Of a stretch of DNA of 64,000 bases, positions 10,200 through 21,616 are shown piece after piece. Within the stretch, counting starts at the first letter, position 1; each line of letters starts with the position of its first letter. Made by a program: the position numbers and the translations under genes. This DNA is from Neoechinorhynchus agilis (Eukaryota; Acanthocephala): assembly GCA_051530055.1 (NCBI GenBank), contig CM121341.1, forward strand, positions 4,836,001 to 4,900,000, read 5' to 3'. The notes beneath the pieces are model-generated. The model saw only the letters and a program-made list of their open reading frames with translations. It was not told the origin of the DNA and made no database searches.

Positions 10200-13100
10200 A
10201 TAGGCAAAATTATGCTAGAAATCCGTAATTTTCTGTTCTATGTTGTTTAAATTACAAAGTAGAACGTCGCTCATTAGAATAAATTTGGACCAAAAACCAT
10301 TCAAACAAGAGATTTTTAGCGGATAAACCGAAAATCCAATGAGATTTTTAACTTTTAAACCTGGACTACAAATATCAAAGTTCTTAACATTCGAGGGGGA
10401 TGGTTAAAAAAAGGCAAAATTGAGGTAGAAATCCATAATTTTTGTTTTGTTGTTTAAATTACAAAGTAGAACGTCGCTCATTAGAATAAATTTGGACCAA
10501 ACACCATTCGAAGAAGAGATTTTTAGCGGATAAACCGAAAATTCAATGAGATTTTTAGTTTTTAAACCTGGACTACAAATATCAAAGTTCTTAACATTCG
10601 AGGGGGAAATTGTTAAAAAAAAGGCAAAATTGAGGTAGAAATCCATAATTTTTGTTTTGTTGTTTAAATTACAAAGTAGAACGTCGCTCATTAGAATAAA
10701 TTTGGACCAAACACCATTCGAAGAAGAGATTTTTAGCGGATAAACCGAAAATCCAATGAGATTTTTAGTTTTTAAACCTGGACTACAAATATCAAAGTTC
10801 TTAACATTCGAGGGGGGTGGTTAAAAAAAGGCAAAATTGAGGTAGAAATCCATAATTTTTGTTTTGTTGTTTAAATTACAAAGTAGAACGTCGCTCATTA
10901 GAATAAATTTGGACCAAACACCATTCGAAGAAGAGATTTTTAGCGGATAAACCGAAAATCCAATGAGATTTTTAGTTTTTAAACCTGGACTACAAATATC
11001 AAAGTTCTTAACATTCGGGGGGAAATTGTTAAAAAAAGGCAAAATTGAGGTAGAAATCCTAATTTTTGTTTTGTTGTTTAAATTACAAAGTAGAACGTCG
11101 CTCATTAGAATAAATTTGGACCAAACACCATTCGAAGAAGAGATTTTTAGCGGATAAACCGAAAATCCAATGAGATTTTTAGTTTTTAAACCTGGACTAC
11201 AAATATCAAAGTTCTTAACATTCGAAAATTGGTTAAAAAAAGGCAAAATTGAGGTAGAAATCCATAATTTTTGTTTGTTTAAATTACAAAGTAGAACGTC
11301 GCTCATTAGAATAAATTTGGACCAAACACCATTCGAAGAAGAGATTTTTAGCGGATAAACCGAAAATTCAATGAGATTTTAGTTTTTAAACCTGGACTAC
11401 AAATATCAAAGTTCTTAACATTCGGGGGGAAAGTGGTTAAAAAAAGGCAAAATTAAGGTAGAAATCCATAATTTTTGTTTTGTTGTTTAAATTACAAAGT
11501 AGAACGTCGCTCATTAGAATAAATTTGGACCAAACACCATTCGAAGAAGAGATTTTTAGCGGATAAACCGAAAATTCAATGAGATTTTTAGTTTTTAAAC
11601 CTGGACTACAAATATCAAAGTTCTTAACATTCGAGGGGGAAGTGGTTAAAAAAGGCAAAATTGAGGTAGAAATCCATAATTTTTGTTTTGTTGTTTAAAT
11701 TACAAAGTAGAACGTCGCTCATTAGAATAAATTTGGACCAAACACCATTCGAAGAAGAGATTTTTAGCGGATAAACCGAAAATCCAATGAGATTTTTAGT
11801 TTTTAAACCTGGACTACAAATATCAAAGTTCTTAACATTCGGGGGGTGATTAAAAAAAGGCAAAATTGAGGTAGAAATCCATAATTTTTGTTTTGTTGTT
11901 TAAATTACAAAGTAGAACGTCGCTCATTAGAATAAATTTGGACCAAACACCATTCGAAGAAGAGATTTTTAGCGGATAAACCGAAAATCCAATGAGATTT
12001 TTAGTTTTTAAACCTGGACTACAAATATCAAAGTTCTTAACATTCGAGGGGGAAATTGGTTAAAAAAAGGCAAAATTGAGGTAGAAATCCATAATTTTTG
12101 TTTTGTTGTTTAAATTACAAAGTAGAACGTCGCTCATTAGAATAAATTTGGACCAAACACCATTCGAAGAAGAGATTTTTAGCGGATAAACCGAAAATTC
12201 AATGAGATTTTTAGTTTTTAAACCTGGACTACAAATATCAAAGTTCTTAACATTCGAGGGGGAAATTGGTTAAAAAAAGGCAAAATTAAGGTAGAAATCC
12301 TTAATTTTTGTTTTGTTGTTTAAATTACAAAGTAGAACGTCGCTCATTAGAATAAATTTGGACCAAACACCATTCGAAGAAGAGATTTTTAGCGGATAAA
12401 CCGAAAATTCAATGAGATTTTTAGTTTTTAAACCTGGACTACAAATATCAAAGTTCTTAACATTCGAGGGGGAAATTGGTTAAAAAAAGGCAAAATTGAG
12501 GTAGAAATCCATAATTTTTGTTTTGTTGTTTAAATTACAAAGTAGAACGTCGCTCATTAGAATAAATTTGGACCAAACACCATTCGAAGAAGAGATTTTT
12601 AGCGGATAAACCGAAAATCAATGAGATTTTTAGTTTTTAAACCTGGACTACAAATATCAAAGTTCTTAACATTCGGGGGGAAATGGTTAAAAAAAGGCAA
12701 AATTGAGGTAGAAATCCATAATTTTTGTTTTGTTGTTTAAATTACAAAGTAGAACGTCGCTCATTAGAATAAATTTGGACCAAACACCATTCGAAGAAGA
12801 GATTTTTAGCGGATAAACCGAAAATCCAATGAGATTTTTAGTTTAAACCTGGACTACAAATATCAAAGTTCTTAACATTCGAGGGGGAAATTGGTTAAAA
12901 AAAGGCAAAATTGAGGTAGAAATCCATAATTTTTGTTTTGTTGTTTAAATTACAAAGTAGAACGTCGCTCATTAGAATAAATTTCGACCAAACACCATTC
13001 GAAGAAGAGATTTTTAGCGAATAAACCGAAAATCCAATGAGATTTTTAGTTTTTAAACCTGGACTACAAATATCAAAGTTCTAAACATTCGAGGGGAAAG

Positions 13101-13350
13101 TGGTTAAAAAAAGGCAAAATTGAGGTAGAAATCCATAATTTTTGTTTTATTGTTTAAATTACAAAGTAGAATCTCGCTCATTAGAATAAATTTGGACCAA
13201 ACACCATTCGAAGAAGAGATTTTTAGCGGAAAAACCGAAAATTCAATGAGATTTTTAGTTTTTAAACCTGGACTACAAATATCAAAGTTCTTAACATTCG
13301 GGGGGGAAAGTTGTTAAAAAGGCAAAATTAAGGTAGAAATCCATAATTTT
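10200..13350. repeat. Satellite array, ~207-bp unit, about 15 copies
   Basis: Head-to-tail units each contain ACGTCGCTCATTAGAATAAA, GAAGAAGAGATTTTTAGCGG, TTTTTAAACCTGGACTACAA, AACATTCGAGGGGG and AGGTAGAAATCCATAATTTT. Unit length varies slightly, mainly in the G and A runs. The first unit (about 10,200-10,400) and the last are the most diverged, as usual at array edges. Open frames run through several units on both strands because stops are rare in the unit; I do not treat them as genes. Two further units sit at 37.5-37.86 kb. Confidence 0.95.
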
Positions 13351-14041
13351 AGATTTATTTCATTGAAAATAATGACTTAATTGATTTCATCGTGTGCGTT
13401 TTTCGCTGAAAGATCTCTGATTGGCCAGGGCAGCGTTCTGTTCCAAATAAAATTAACGCTTTGAATAATCAAAGATCTACTGAATTTCTAAAGGAGAAAT
13501 CCTCATCAGTAATAAAAAAATCTACTAAAGAGCACGAGAACGCGATGTGTGAAAGTAGCCGAGAAGAAAGACGTGAGAGCTTCGAGATGTGCCTTCGATG
13601 AATTCGAAATGGCGCAGGAGAGTTTTAGTTGTAAAAAGATTAAAAGTTAATAGAAAGAGGCTTAAATTTTATTCTGTTTTAGATGATCGATTAAAAATGG
13701 AACGGCAAATTGCTTAATCTTTTTTTTAAATTTTAATTTACATCTTCAATTGAACATTTTGAACGTTGATTTATCGTTTAGGTACGGCTTTAATGTGAGA
13801 TCTGAAAAGAAAACCCCGCTAACCTTTTAGGAAATTTTTAATTTGAAAAAAATCTTCATTTTTAAGGAAATGTTCATTTGTTTCTCGTGAAGGTGAAATA
13901 AAGAAAAATTAATTTAATTATTTCGTCCTCTACGCGTGGGACTTTAGAATTTTTTAATTATTGATAAGACACCTAAAAAATTCTAAATATTAAATTAAAA
14001 AAATTCATATCATAGAGAATTGTCGTCCGGGTGAGTTTTAT
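13351..14041. other. Intergenic, AT-rich
   Basis: Nothing recognised between the satellite and the foldback element. Confidence 0.5.
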
Positions 14042-14283
14042 TCGAGTTTGGCCACGTTTTTCATTGTTGTTGTTGTTGATCATTTAAAATATTTCGTAAG
14101 CTTTTTGCTTACATCTTCAGTTTGATGTACAAATTAAGCTAAAATCAAAAGCGGACCCTCGGATCCACGCCTATAGTCCAATTTTGATTTTAGCTTAATT
14201 TGTACATCAAACTGAAGATGTAAGCAAAAAGCTTACGAAATATTTTAAATGATCAACACCAACAACAATCCGGTCAAACTCGG
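14042..14283. mobile_element. Foldback (MITE-like) element
   Basis: A long inverted repeat. The arms at about 14,066-14,150 and 14,182-14,266 are nearly perfect complements (GATCATTTAAAATATTTCGT through TAAGCTAAAATCAAAA) around a ~30-bp loop. Similarity continues outward less perfectly to CGAGTTTG at both ends. Total about 240 bp with no coding capacity. It resembles a non-autonomous DNA element; clear target-site duplications were not found. Confidence 0.75.
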
Positions 14284-14715
14284 ATTTTTGTTTATTTCGC
14301 CTTTACTAAAAACAATCGATGGATAACATCTTTACGGAGTTTTATTTCCTAAGATCCAAAAACACTATCACTTAATCATCGACTCAACTTTATTATTTTG
14401 CTCATTTCTCCGATTGAGCCAAATAAGTGATCATTATTGGGAAAACGAAACGATCCGAGTGGCTTTCTATTCCCTTGAAAAACGTATTTTGGAACTTTTT
14501 CATGTACACTTTTCGTATAATTGTAGGGTTTTTTTGTATTTTAAACGTTTAATTTTTGAAAAAAAAGTGACTTTTATCACACAGCGTAATTTTGTCACTT
14601 GTTTAAAGATCTTTTTTTTTATTACTCACAGCGCTCAGTGTGTTTTTACATGCTCATTTTTCTTAAATCAACAAAAACCAAGACGTTGTTTAGATAATCT
14701 TTTACACATTAAAAA

Positions 14716-15762
14716 ATGTCACCGTCCAAATTGAAGTCTCAACTGCCACCAATTGATCGATCAAGTGAAGTCCCAATACTACCGATAGAGCAACAAACTA
14801 TACGGAAATGCGATCCGGAAACACCGCAGATTCCATCATTAATACCAACACAAAAACATCAGACAAAATCTCTTTCAAATCCACGCTGCTCATTTCGACC
14901 ATGTGATGAAGATGTTAAATTGAAAAGTTGGACGATGCCGAATTTTAAATCGACAAGAAGATCACTACAAATCGAACGAGAGCAATCTAAAAAGATTGTG
15001 TTGCCTTTACCTGCGAAGGTTATACCGTCTACGGAAATGCCCATGAGGTTTAAGGTGGGTATTTCGTGGGTTCCGTCTATGTCAAAGGAAAATTCATTTG
15101 TGAAAACAGTGAAGTCACAAAATTCACCAAATAATAGATCGGATCCACCCATATCTAATGAGCTATTGCAATCTCAGTCTAAAAAGATTCAATTGCCGAT
15201 TCCGAAAAAATCGTTATCACCATCGGTAAAGCACCTAAACAAACCAGATTTGCCACGGTCGAAAAATCAAGTATTTACGATGCCTAAACCCAAAAAACCA
15301 ACAAAAAAAGAAATTTCCGTCGAAGACCCGAATATAAGAAGTAATGATCGGTTTGGAGCAGTCCCGTTTCGACAACCACGGTGTCCACATCCTCAAACCA
15401 ATCGATATCGTGCACCATTTAATCAAACTCAGCCAAGAATGGGTGTTTTTTCCTTCCCAGGAAAAGGACAGCAAAGAATGCAACTACCCATGAAACCCGA
15501 ATTGTCGCCGCCTACTTATATGCCACATTTAGTAATGATGCCATGTTGCCTTAATGAAACATTTAAATTCGATCCTCGATGTCCAACTCCATTAATGGTC
15601 ATGGTTCCGTCATATGTGATACCATCGACGATGACCAATGCTCTTTCGCCACTTTATTCGATTAATCCTGGAAGTAGTGATGTTAATCAACAACCGACTA
15701 AATCCCGCAGGCGCCGTCGCCGCCGTCGTCGTGGTCACAACAATATTCCACAACAAAATTAG
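14716..15762 (+). CDS. Unrecognised 348-residue proline-rich basic protein with C-terminal arginine tract
   Basis: Single exon from ATG 14716. The protein is low-complexity, rich in Pro, Ser, Lys and Gln, with repeated short motifs such as SKKIVLPLP / SKKIQLPIPKK and FKS-type basic patches, and no hydrophobic segment. Residues about 240-320 contain a Pro/Met-rich portion with Cys (MPHLVMMPCCLN). Near the end is a run of ten arginines (codons CGC/CGT/CGA-type) followed by GHNN. Such tails often bind nucleic acid, but that is inference. A possible polyadenylation signal (AAATAAAT) follows near 15,866. The length of uninterrupted frame in AT-rich DNA supports a real gene. Confidence 0.6.
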   Translation: MSPSKLKSQLPPIDRSSEVPILPIEQQTIRKCDPETPQIPSLIPTQKHQTKSLSNPRCSFRPCDEDVKLKSWTMPNFKSTRRSLQIEREQSKKIVLPLPAKVIPSTEMPMRFKVGISWVPSMSKENSFVKTVKSQNSPNNRSDPPISNELLQSQSKKIQLPIPKKSLSPSVKHLNKPDLPRSKNQVFTMPKPKKPTKKEISVEDPNIRSNDRFGAVPFRQPRCPHPQTNRYRAPFNQTQPRMGVFSFPGKGQQRMQLPMKPELSPPTYMPHLVMMPCCLNETFKFDPRCPTPLMVMVPSYVIPSTMTNALSPLYSINPGSSDVNQQPTKSRRRRRRRRRGHNNIPQQN

Positions 15763-15865
15763 ATTCAAAAACAACGAATTTTATTTCGATTGCGTTGAAA
15801 TCGATTTAAAAAGATATGGAAACTTCCCTTTTTTCCAAGATAAACCACAATCGAAAAAGTGTTAA

Positions 15866-16410
15866 ATAAATGTCGGTATGTGAAGAGGTCATGGCTGTTG
15901 ATTCGGTAAATAATTTTAGGTTCATCATCAGTTTGTTAACAAAAACCAAAATAATAGCTTAAAAATGCATTCTTGTATTGATAAACAAAATTAGAATAAA
16001 TGCACTAGGAAAAGCCTGAAATAAGCGGTGCTAAATGGTATTTTAATCTATTAAAAATTATTGAAGTAACATTTTCCATTCAGAATAAACGTTTTATATG
16101 AAGACATAACGAAATCACAATATACAAAAATTCCTAAAATTCAGAAATATAAAATAAAGGTGGCTCAACAAAGTCCTAAAATAATGTAAATGCGGCGATT
16201 TATAAAACACACTACGATTCGCAGTAGAAAAATACAAATATCACAGGAATCTGCAATAATCCAGAATATTTATTAACGTCGGCGCGTCAGGCTAATCGAT
16301 TAACAAATTTGCGCTTTCTCACCGTGGTAGTAAATCCCCAGAAAATCGATATGGATTCGCCTGGAGCATCATTCTAGCAAATTTTTTTTATTAAACAGTC
16401 AAAGATTAAT
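15866..16410. other. Intergenic, AT-rich
   Basis: No gene or repeat recognised. Confidence 0.5.
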
Positions 16411-17006
16411 TCGCTCAACATTTACATTTACTGAGTCTTTACAACTGGAACATTAATTTCGTCTAAAGGATATCCTTTAGTAAGAACCCAAACTTCATTG
16501 TAATTCTTATAAAGGAGTTTATTGTTCCTTTTCGGATCTTCGATTCTCACGTTTATGGAGAAGTCGTTCCGTTCGTCGATGAGGGATTCGTCGTAATGAA
16601 CGCAAAAACGAATGGGAAATGCTTGTGGGATGTAGATTGCAGATTGGGCTACGGTTATCATTCCAACGTCCGTTAGACCCACGTCGTTCAATGTTATTTT
16701 TATAATTGCTCCATTCGGAATTTCTCCATCTCCTTGAATCTGTCCACTGAGCATACAGGAATGTAGCAAAATAATCCGCAAGTGATGAGTAGAGAAAAAC
16801 AAAGGTGGATAATTTATGATGACAAGAGTGAGGGGCTCGGTGCGAAAGGAAACATTTTTGTGGTCGCGATTTGGGAAATAAATTAAAGTTTAATTTTACT
16901 CTTTTTAGTCAAATGTTCAATCTCTTTATTTTTGTCATCGTTCAAAGAGTTTCAATGTTTTTAAGAATAATAATATTTTGAATTTAGAATATTTGTGTAA
17001 TTAGTG
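16411..17006 (-). repeat. Direct duplicate of 6,985-7,580
   Basis: Near-identical ~595-bp block carrying a YbaY-like gene; the flanks on both sides differ from those of the first copy. Confidence 0.85.
16428..16802 (-). CDS. YbaY/YscW-like small domain protein, copy 3
   Basis: Encodes the same protein as 7001-7375. The same uncertainty about the start applies: no ATG lies upstream of the LSGQI methionine in this frame. The unit looks like a recent direct duplication. Confidence 0.6.
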   Translation of the reverse strand: MFFSTHHLRIILLHSCMLSGQIQGDGEIPNGAIIKITLNDVGLTDVGMITVAQSAIYIPQAFPIRFCVHYDESLIDERNDFSINVRIEDPKRNNKLLYKNYNEVWVLTKGYPLDEINVPVVKTQ

Positions 17007-18129
17007 TTGATATTTCTAATTGAGGAGCAGAGCACGAGTATCTTAGAAGCGCAAAATCCGATTTATTCTAATTCATCAGACTGTCTTATTTGAACGCTGA
17101 AATTACTAACACTTTGTTTCAACTTAGTCTTTTTTTGCTTCAAAATTTTAATGACGGAACAATCCATCTAGAAAAGTTGACGATTCGAAAGTTAAGATCT
17201 GTGAAGATTAGGGAGTTTTGTATTTAATAGAAATTTTTTATAATAGAAGACACTGACTGCAAGCTTGTCAAGACCTATCTAAAGCTGGATATGCATTTTA
17301 GAATAATCTAACCTTTTTGTAATATTATTGACAATAAAAATAACATTACAGTTATGAAAAATTATACCGAAATCGAGAAAACATCTCCGTCAAAAGTAAG
17401 ATTTGCTTAAAACCAATGAAATTATTAACGGCTTTCTCATTATTGAAGAACCACCGAACGCTATTGAGATTCAGATCTGTGTAGAAGCAATAGAAAACTT
17501 ACAACACATAACTTCTCGATTGGATCGCAACGATGAAGATCGGTGCGTCTCCAAACTAAAAAAATTAAGAATCTGATTAATCTTCATAAAAGAAACATTT
17601 ACAGTAGCCAGTAGAAATATATCTCGTTTAGGGGATACCGCCACAATCGTATCTTTTGCTTTACATGGATTTTAGTGAGGAGTTTAAGAACATTTATCGA
17701 ACAGATAATTTTAACTAAGTGGGAAATGAGTAACAACGAAGGGATTGAGAATTAGCAGTTTGGTTAAGGTACGTATCATGCCTGGAGCTATTGAGAAGAA
17801 ATTGCACTATCTCAAATAAAAGATACGTTCATTATGCAGAATAAAATTATGAGAGGACGAGTTAGTCCGTGTGTAATAAGAGGCTTTTTGCTTCCAGCGA
17901 TGGAAATGAGATCACAGTTCAATGTTAAAAAAATGCCGAACTGATTTTCATGGAGCAAAACAAAGGTAGATCCGTGTATTGTGAATATCTCCAACTGAAG
18001 TGGTCCTGGACAACAAATCCTCGTGAACCCGGATAATTCTCATATCAACGAGTTTTGTCCAGTTCGCGTTTCGTGGAGACCATAATATTAAACTCATTGT
18101 TTTATTTATCCTTACAGTCAGACATAAGC
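17007..18129. other. Intergenic, AT-rich
   Basis: No supported gene. A CTTACAG splice-acceptor-like site lies just upstream of the ATG at 18,130. Confidence 0.45.
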
Positions 18130-18564
18130 ATGGTTAAGCTTCTCGGCTATATTCCTTTTTGGAAGCCTTTTCGGCTAACACTCAACGCCGCACTCGAAGG
18201 GAAAGGGCCAACCCACCTTTTGGGGCCGATGGGCGATCTCAAACCTGACCCCTTACCCTTCCAGCAGCCCCCCCGCGGAACCCAGCGACCGATGAAAACC
18301 AATGAGTTTTTGTTCAAGTACGAATTAAACACTTTTAAAACGTTGAAAAAGGCGAACAAGATTGTGCATATGAAAACAATCGAAATGAATTCCTTCAATT
18401 TTTCACAGCCATATAAAAAGAGCATGAACAATTCAGTGTTCAAACATTTGCGGTTTTTTGAACAAATAAGAACAGGAGTGACTTTGACGAACGGGCGAAA
18501 AGTTCAATCCTTTTGTATAAACTGCCATTTTTCATCTAAGACTAAGCGACTCAACAATTCTTGA
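18130..18564 (+). CDS. Unrecognised 144-residue protein
   Basis: The frame is open from 18,055, but the first ATG is 18,130, directly after a CTTACAGTCAG acceptor-like site. The N-terminal third (GYIPFWKPFRLTLNA, then a Pro/Gly-rich LLGPMGDLKPDPLPFQQ) is encoded by GC-rich DNA unlike its surroundings. The rest is basic and AT-rich in codons (KTNEFLFKYELNTFKTLKK), ending with CINCHFSSK. No domain recognised. The sharp composition change could mark a fusion of unrelated sequence. Confidence 0.35.
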   Translation: MVKLLGYIPFWKPFRLTLNAALEGKGPTHLLGPMGDLKPDPLPFQQPPRGTQRPMKTNEFLFKYELNTFKTLKKANKIVHMKTIEMNSFNFSQPYKKSMNNSVFKHLRFFEQIRTGVTLTNGRKVQSFCINCHFSSKTKRLNNS

Positions 18565-19047
18565 CTTTTGGATCGATTGTTCTGCTTGCATTTGTCGCCT
18601 TCCGCCTTCTCCTTTTTTCTTGCATCAGTTAAGTCAGAAGGTTGGCTCAGAGTGCAATTAAACCACTTCTTGCCTAAAGCCACTTGAAAGTAAATTTGCC
18701 GATGGCACTCATATCGCCCTTATCTCCATAGCTGGCACGAAGGTTGCTGTCACCTTATCCACACTCACAGTCACGACAGTGGCAACCGCACATTCCAAAA
18801 GCACAAATGGAGAAAAGATAGCGAATAAAACGGCAGATGAAAGATGTTCCTTCTGGACCAATACTCAAGTAATTGGCTATATTTAGTGTAACATTTAACG
18901 CATTAATTTGTCAATTAGCAACTATAGGCTTTAAATTCTCAATTTATAGCGCTTTAGGGAGAAACAATCCTGAAGCTACTTTCGCGTGACAAATAGATTC
19001 TAGTTTTATAGAAAATTCGAAGTCTTTAAAAGGCACTTTCCAATTTG
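18565..19047. other. Intergenic
   Basis: No gene recognised; moderately GC-rich to about 18,800. Confidence 0.45.
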
Positions 19048-19975
19048 GAATTATTGTTTACAAGTCTTCACCCGCGGTAAAAAAGTTTATTAAAAAAGTT
19101 CTTATAATAATTAGAAATTAGACTGTGTTTTTTAAAGACTTCAAAGCGTTTTTTTAATATCTAACAAACTAATGATGAACTGGACGAGTTTCGTAGATCG
19201 TTTTTAATCGAAAAAATTATTTACCCGGGTTAAAACTGTTAAGCAATAATCCTAATCACCTCTTCCTCACATATCGAAACTCTAATTTGGTTTATAATTA
19301 ATCAGATCGAAAATTGAAGATAATCTTTGCATCTAGAATTTCTAATATAATTCCTTTTAAATAATTATCCGTAAAAAATCGTTTATTCTTTTAAAAATCT
19401 GAGTTGGGCACGATGAAACTCATTTTAAAGGAAATATAACACAATCTAAAAAATGCTATAAAGATTAGCATTATTGTTTAGAAGTCCTCAACCCGGGTAA
19501 ATAATTTGTTCTATTAAAAGCGATTTGCCAACCTCTTCGGGTTCATCATTAGTTTGTTAGTGTCTATTAAAAACCAACAAACTAATGATGAACTGGACGA
19601 GTTTCGTAGATCGTTTTTAATGGGAAAAAAATTATTTACCAGGATGAAGGGGGTTCATCATTAGTTTATAACAATAATTAGAAATTAGACTGTGTTTTTT
19701 AAAGACTTGAAAGTGGTTTTTAATATCTAACAAACTAATGATGAAGTGGACGAGTTTCGTAGATCGTTTTTAATGGAAAAAATTATTTACCTAAGTTAAA
19801 ACTGTTAAGCAATAATCCTAATCACCTCCTCCTCACATATCGAAACTCTAATTTGGTTTATAATTAATCAGATCGAAAATTGAAGATAATCTTTGCATCT
19901 AGAATTTCTAATATAATTCCTTTTAAATAATTATCCGTAAAAAATCGTTTATTCTTTTAAAGATGATGAACCCGA
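19048..19975 (+). repeat. Foldback satellite, ~425-bp unit, left array
   Basis: About two units. Each unit is itself a foldback: AATTATTTACCCGGGTT near one end is inverted as AACCCGGGTAAATAATT at the other. A second hairpin, TTCATCATTAGTTTGTTAG with CAACAAACTAATGATGAA, joins neighbouring units. The interior carries TCTGAGTTGGGCACGATGAA and CTCACATATCGAAACTCTAA. The array is in the orientation opposite to 22.72-24.48 kb and the same as 39.45-40.49 kb. Confidence 0.9.
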
Positions 19976-20595
19976 CAAATGGTCATCGGCTATTTTTAAA
20001 TCATTTTTCTGAACTTCTTCGTTCGCAATACCTGAAAGATCAACAAGTTCGCGGCTCCTGAGTTGATTTGGTGCGACGAGGTTCGTAGAACGTTTCTAGT
20101 ACCTCGCCACATATCGATATTTTTTCCATTTAAGAATCCCAGTAGTGATTAAATCTAAAAAGTGAGATTTTTATCTCTTCTCGTTTCATTTAATCTTCCA
20201 CTTGACGTACTTGTCCGTGATAGCGCGAGGGAATTTTGATGGTTCGTGTTCGTTACCCGCTTCCGATGAAACTCGACTTTAGCCGAATCTGTAAATGGCT
20301 CTATTAATTTAAAAACTGTCTTAATAACCGACTAAATCTCGAGGTAAAAATCGAGGCACAATAACAATTTTTTTTCTAAATTCAAGGATTTTCAACTTTA
20401 GCATATTATTTTTAGAAAAAGATTGTATTGCGGTCAATCATCAAAGTCGATCGAGTGATTGAATCGGTCATTACCAATAAAAAGTCAATTGGGTTCGATA
20501 ACAGAGATAGTTCAATAAATTTATAAAAAAATTTTATTAGATAGAATTGATAATGACTGATATGCTATTGGTCGAAGCGTTCTGATTTTTTTCTT
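19976..20595. other. Intergenic
   Basis: No gene recognised. It begins with scraps of the foldback satellite. Confidence 0.45.
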
Positions 20596-20675
20596 AAATG
20601 AATGTGGCTGTTGATTTTGGAGTTGATTTTGACAGGTTCGGTTGGGTCGAGAAAGTTGGTTTACAGTCTATTATT
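20596..20675 (+). repeat. Single diverged unit of the ~192-bp satellite
   Basis: TGAATGTGGCTGTTGATTTT followed by a diverged GGTTCGGTTGGGTCGAGAAAG matches the start of units at 24.9-25.7 kb, including the upstream TTCTGATTTTTT. Confidence 0.6.
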
Positions 20676-20796
20676 TTGTTCAAAGGCGAGATGTGATCGT
20701 CTCGGATGGCCAAACGGATCTCCGAATTTTCTCACCTAAAAAATCTCCGTATTCACCAAAAATGTGAGATTTCGCATAAAAAAAATGATGCTACTT

Positions 20797-21005
20797 TTTC
20801 AATTTCACTTAGCGATATTCACTCAGAAAATTGATTTATATTGAAAATTTTCGGCCTTTTCGTTGGCCTTCTTCAGTCAGATCCCCATTCGCAGTTGAAA
20901 AAACTTGCAAACATTGTAGATCTGACTGAAGAAGGCCAACGAAAAGGCCGAAAATTTTCAATATAAATCAATTTTCTGAGTGAATATCGCTAAGTGAAAT
21001 TGAAA
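20797..21005. mobile_element. Foldback element related to the 27-29 kb satellite
   Basis: Arms of about 87 bp (20,797-20,883 and 20,919-21,005) are nearly perfect complements around a 35-bp loop. The arms contain TTGAAAATTTTCGGCCTTTT and CGTTGGCCTTCTTCAGTCAG. The words GAAAATTTTCGG, CTTTTTCGTT and AAGAAGGCCAACGAAAAGG recur in each ~322-bp satellite unit. GATGCTACTTTT is directly repeated at 20,787 and 21,028 and might be a flanking duplication, although 22 bp separate the right copy from the arm. Confidence 0.75.
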
Positions 21006-21616
21006 CAATAATGATTAATTTCTTTACGATGCTACTTTTGTAGAACGTCCAATTGAGAAACTCTTGATTAGATTGCAAATCAATATTCCATTGTATAATG
21101 TCGACTGTCAGACGATTTGGCCTTTAGGTGGCTACCAACTTTAGAGATATCGTCTTCTCAAGATTTTAATTTCCTTGCAAGCAGTACTTGGGGTATCTTC
21201 TGTCTGTCGTTTTGTCTAGTCTGATGAATGGAACGTGACATTTAAATAGTTTTATTCGGTCATGAGACCGTCTCGGAATATGTTACTTTTAACTCTTAGT
21301 TGGGAAAACATGAAAAGCACGCTATGGAGCTTAGTCTAAAAACTTTTTTTTGTGTGCCGAGGATTGCATTCATCAATAATAATTTCTATAGTCGTCTCGG
21401 ATTGTCACTCTCGGTGTTCGACCCAAATAACAACTCTAAATTGCGGAAATTAAGAATACGAGTATTCAAAAAGTAGCAATTTTCTGCTCGTAATCAGTCT
21501 TCTAAATTCGCATAACAAAACTGTTTCAATGCAAATAAGACTTGGGGGAAAACAAAAGATTGTTAAACTAAAACAAAAATCCCACTTTGAAACACAACAT
21601 TCCGTCGTAATTTCAG

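Noticed and set aside
10404-11863. Minus- and plus-strand frames of 60-160 codons across the ~207-bp satellite
   Set aside because: They repeat with the unit, appear on both strands and break wherever a G or A run changes length; no protein feature supports them.
14414-14734. 106-codon frame upstream of the proline-rich gene
   Set aside because: No ATG at its start, AT-driven composition, and it overlaps the start of the better-supported frame at 14,716.
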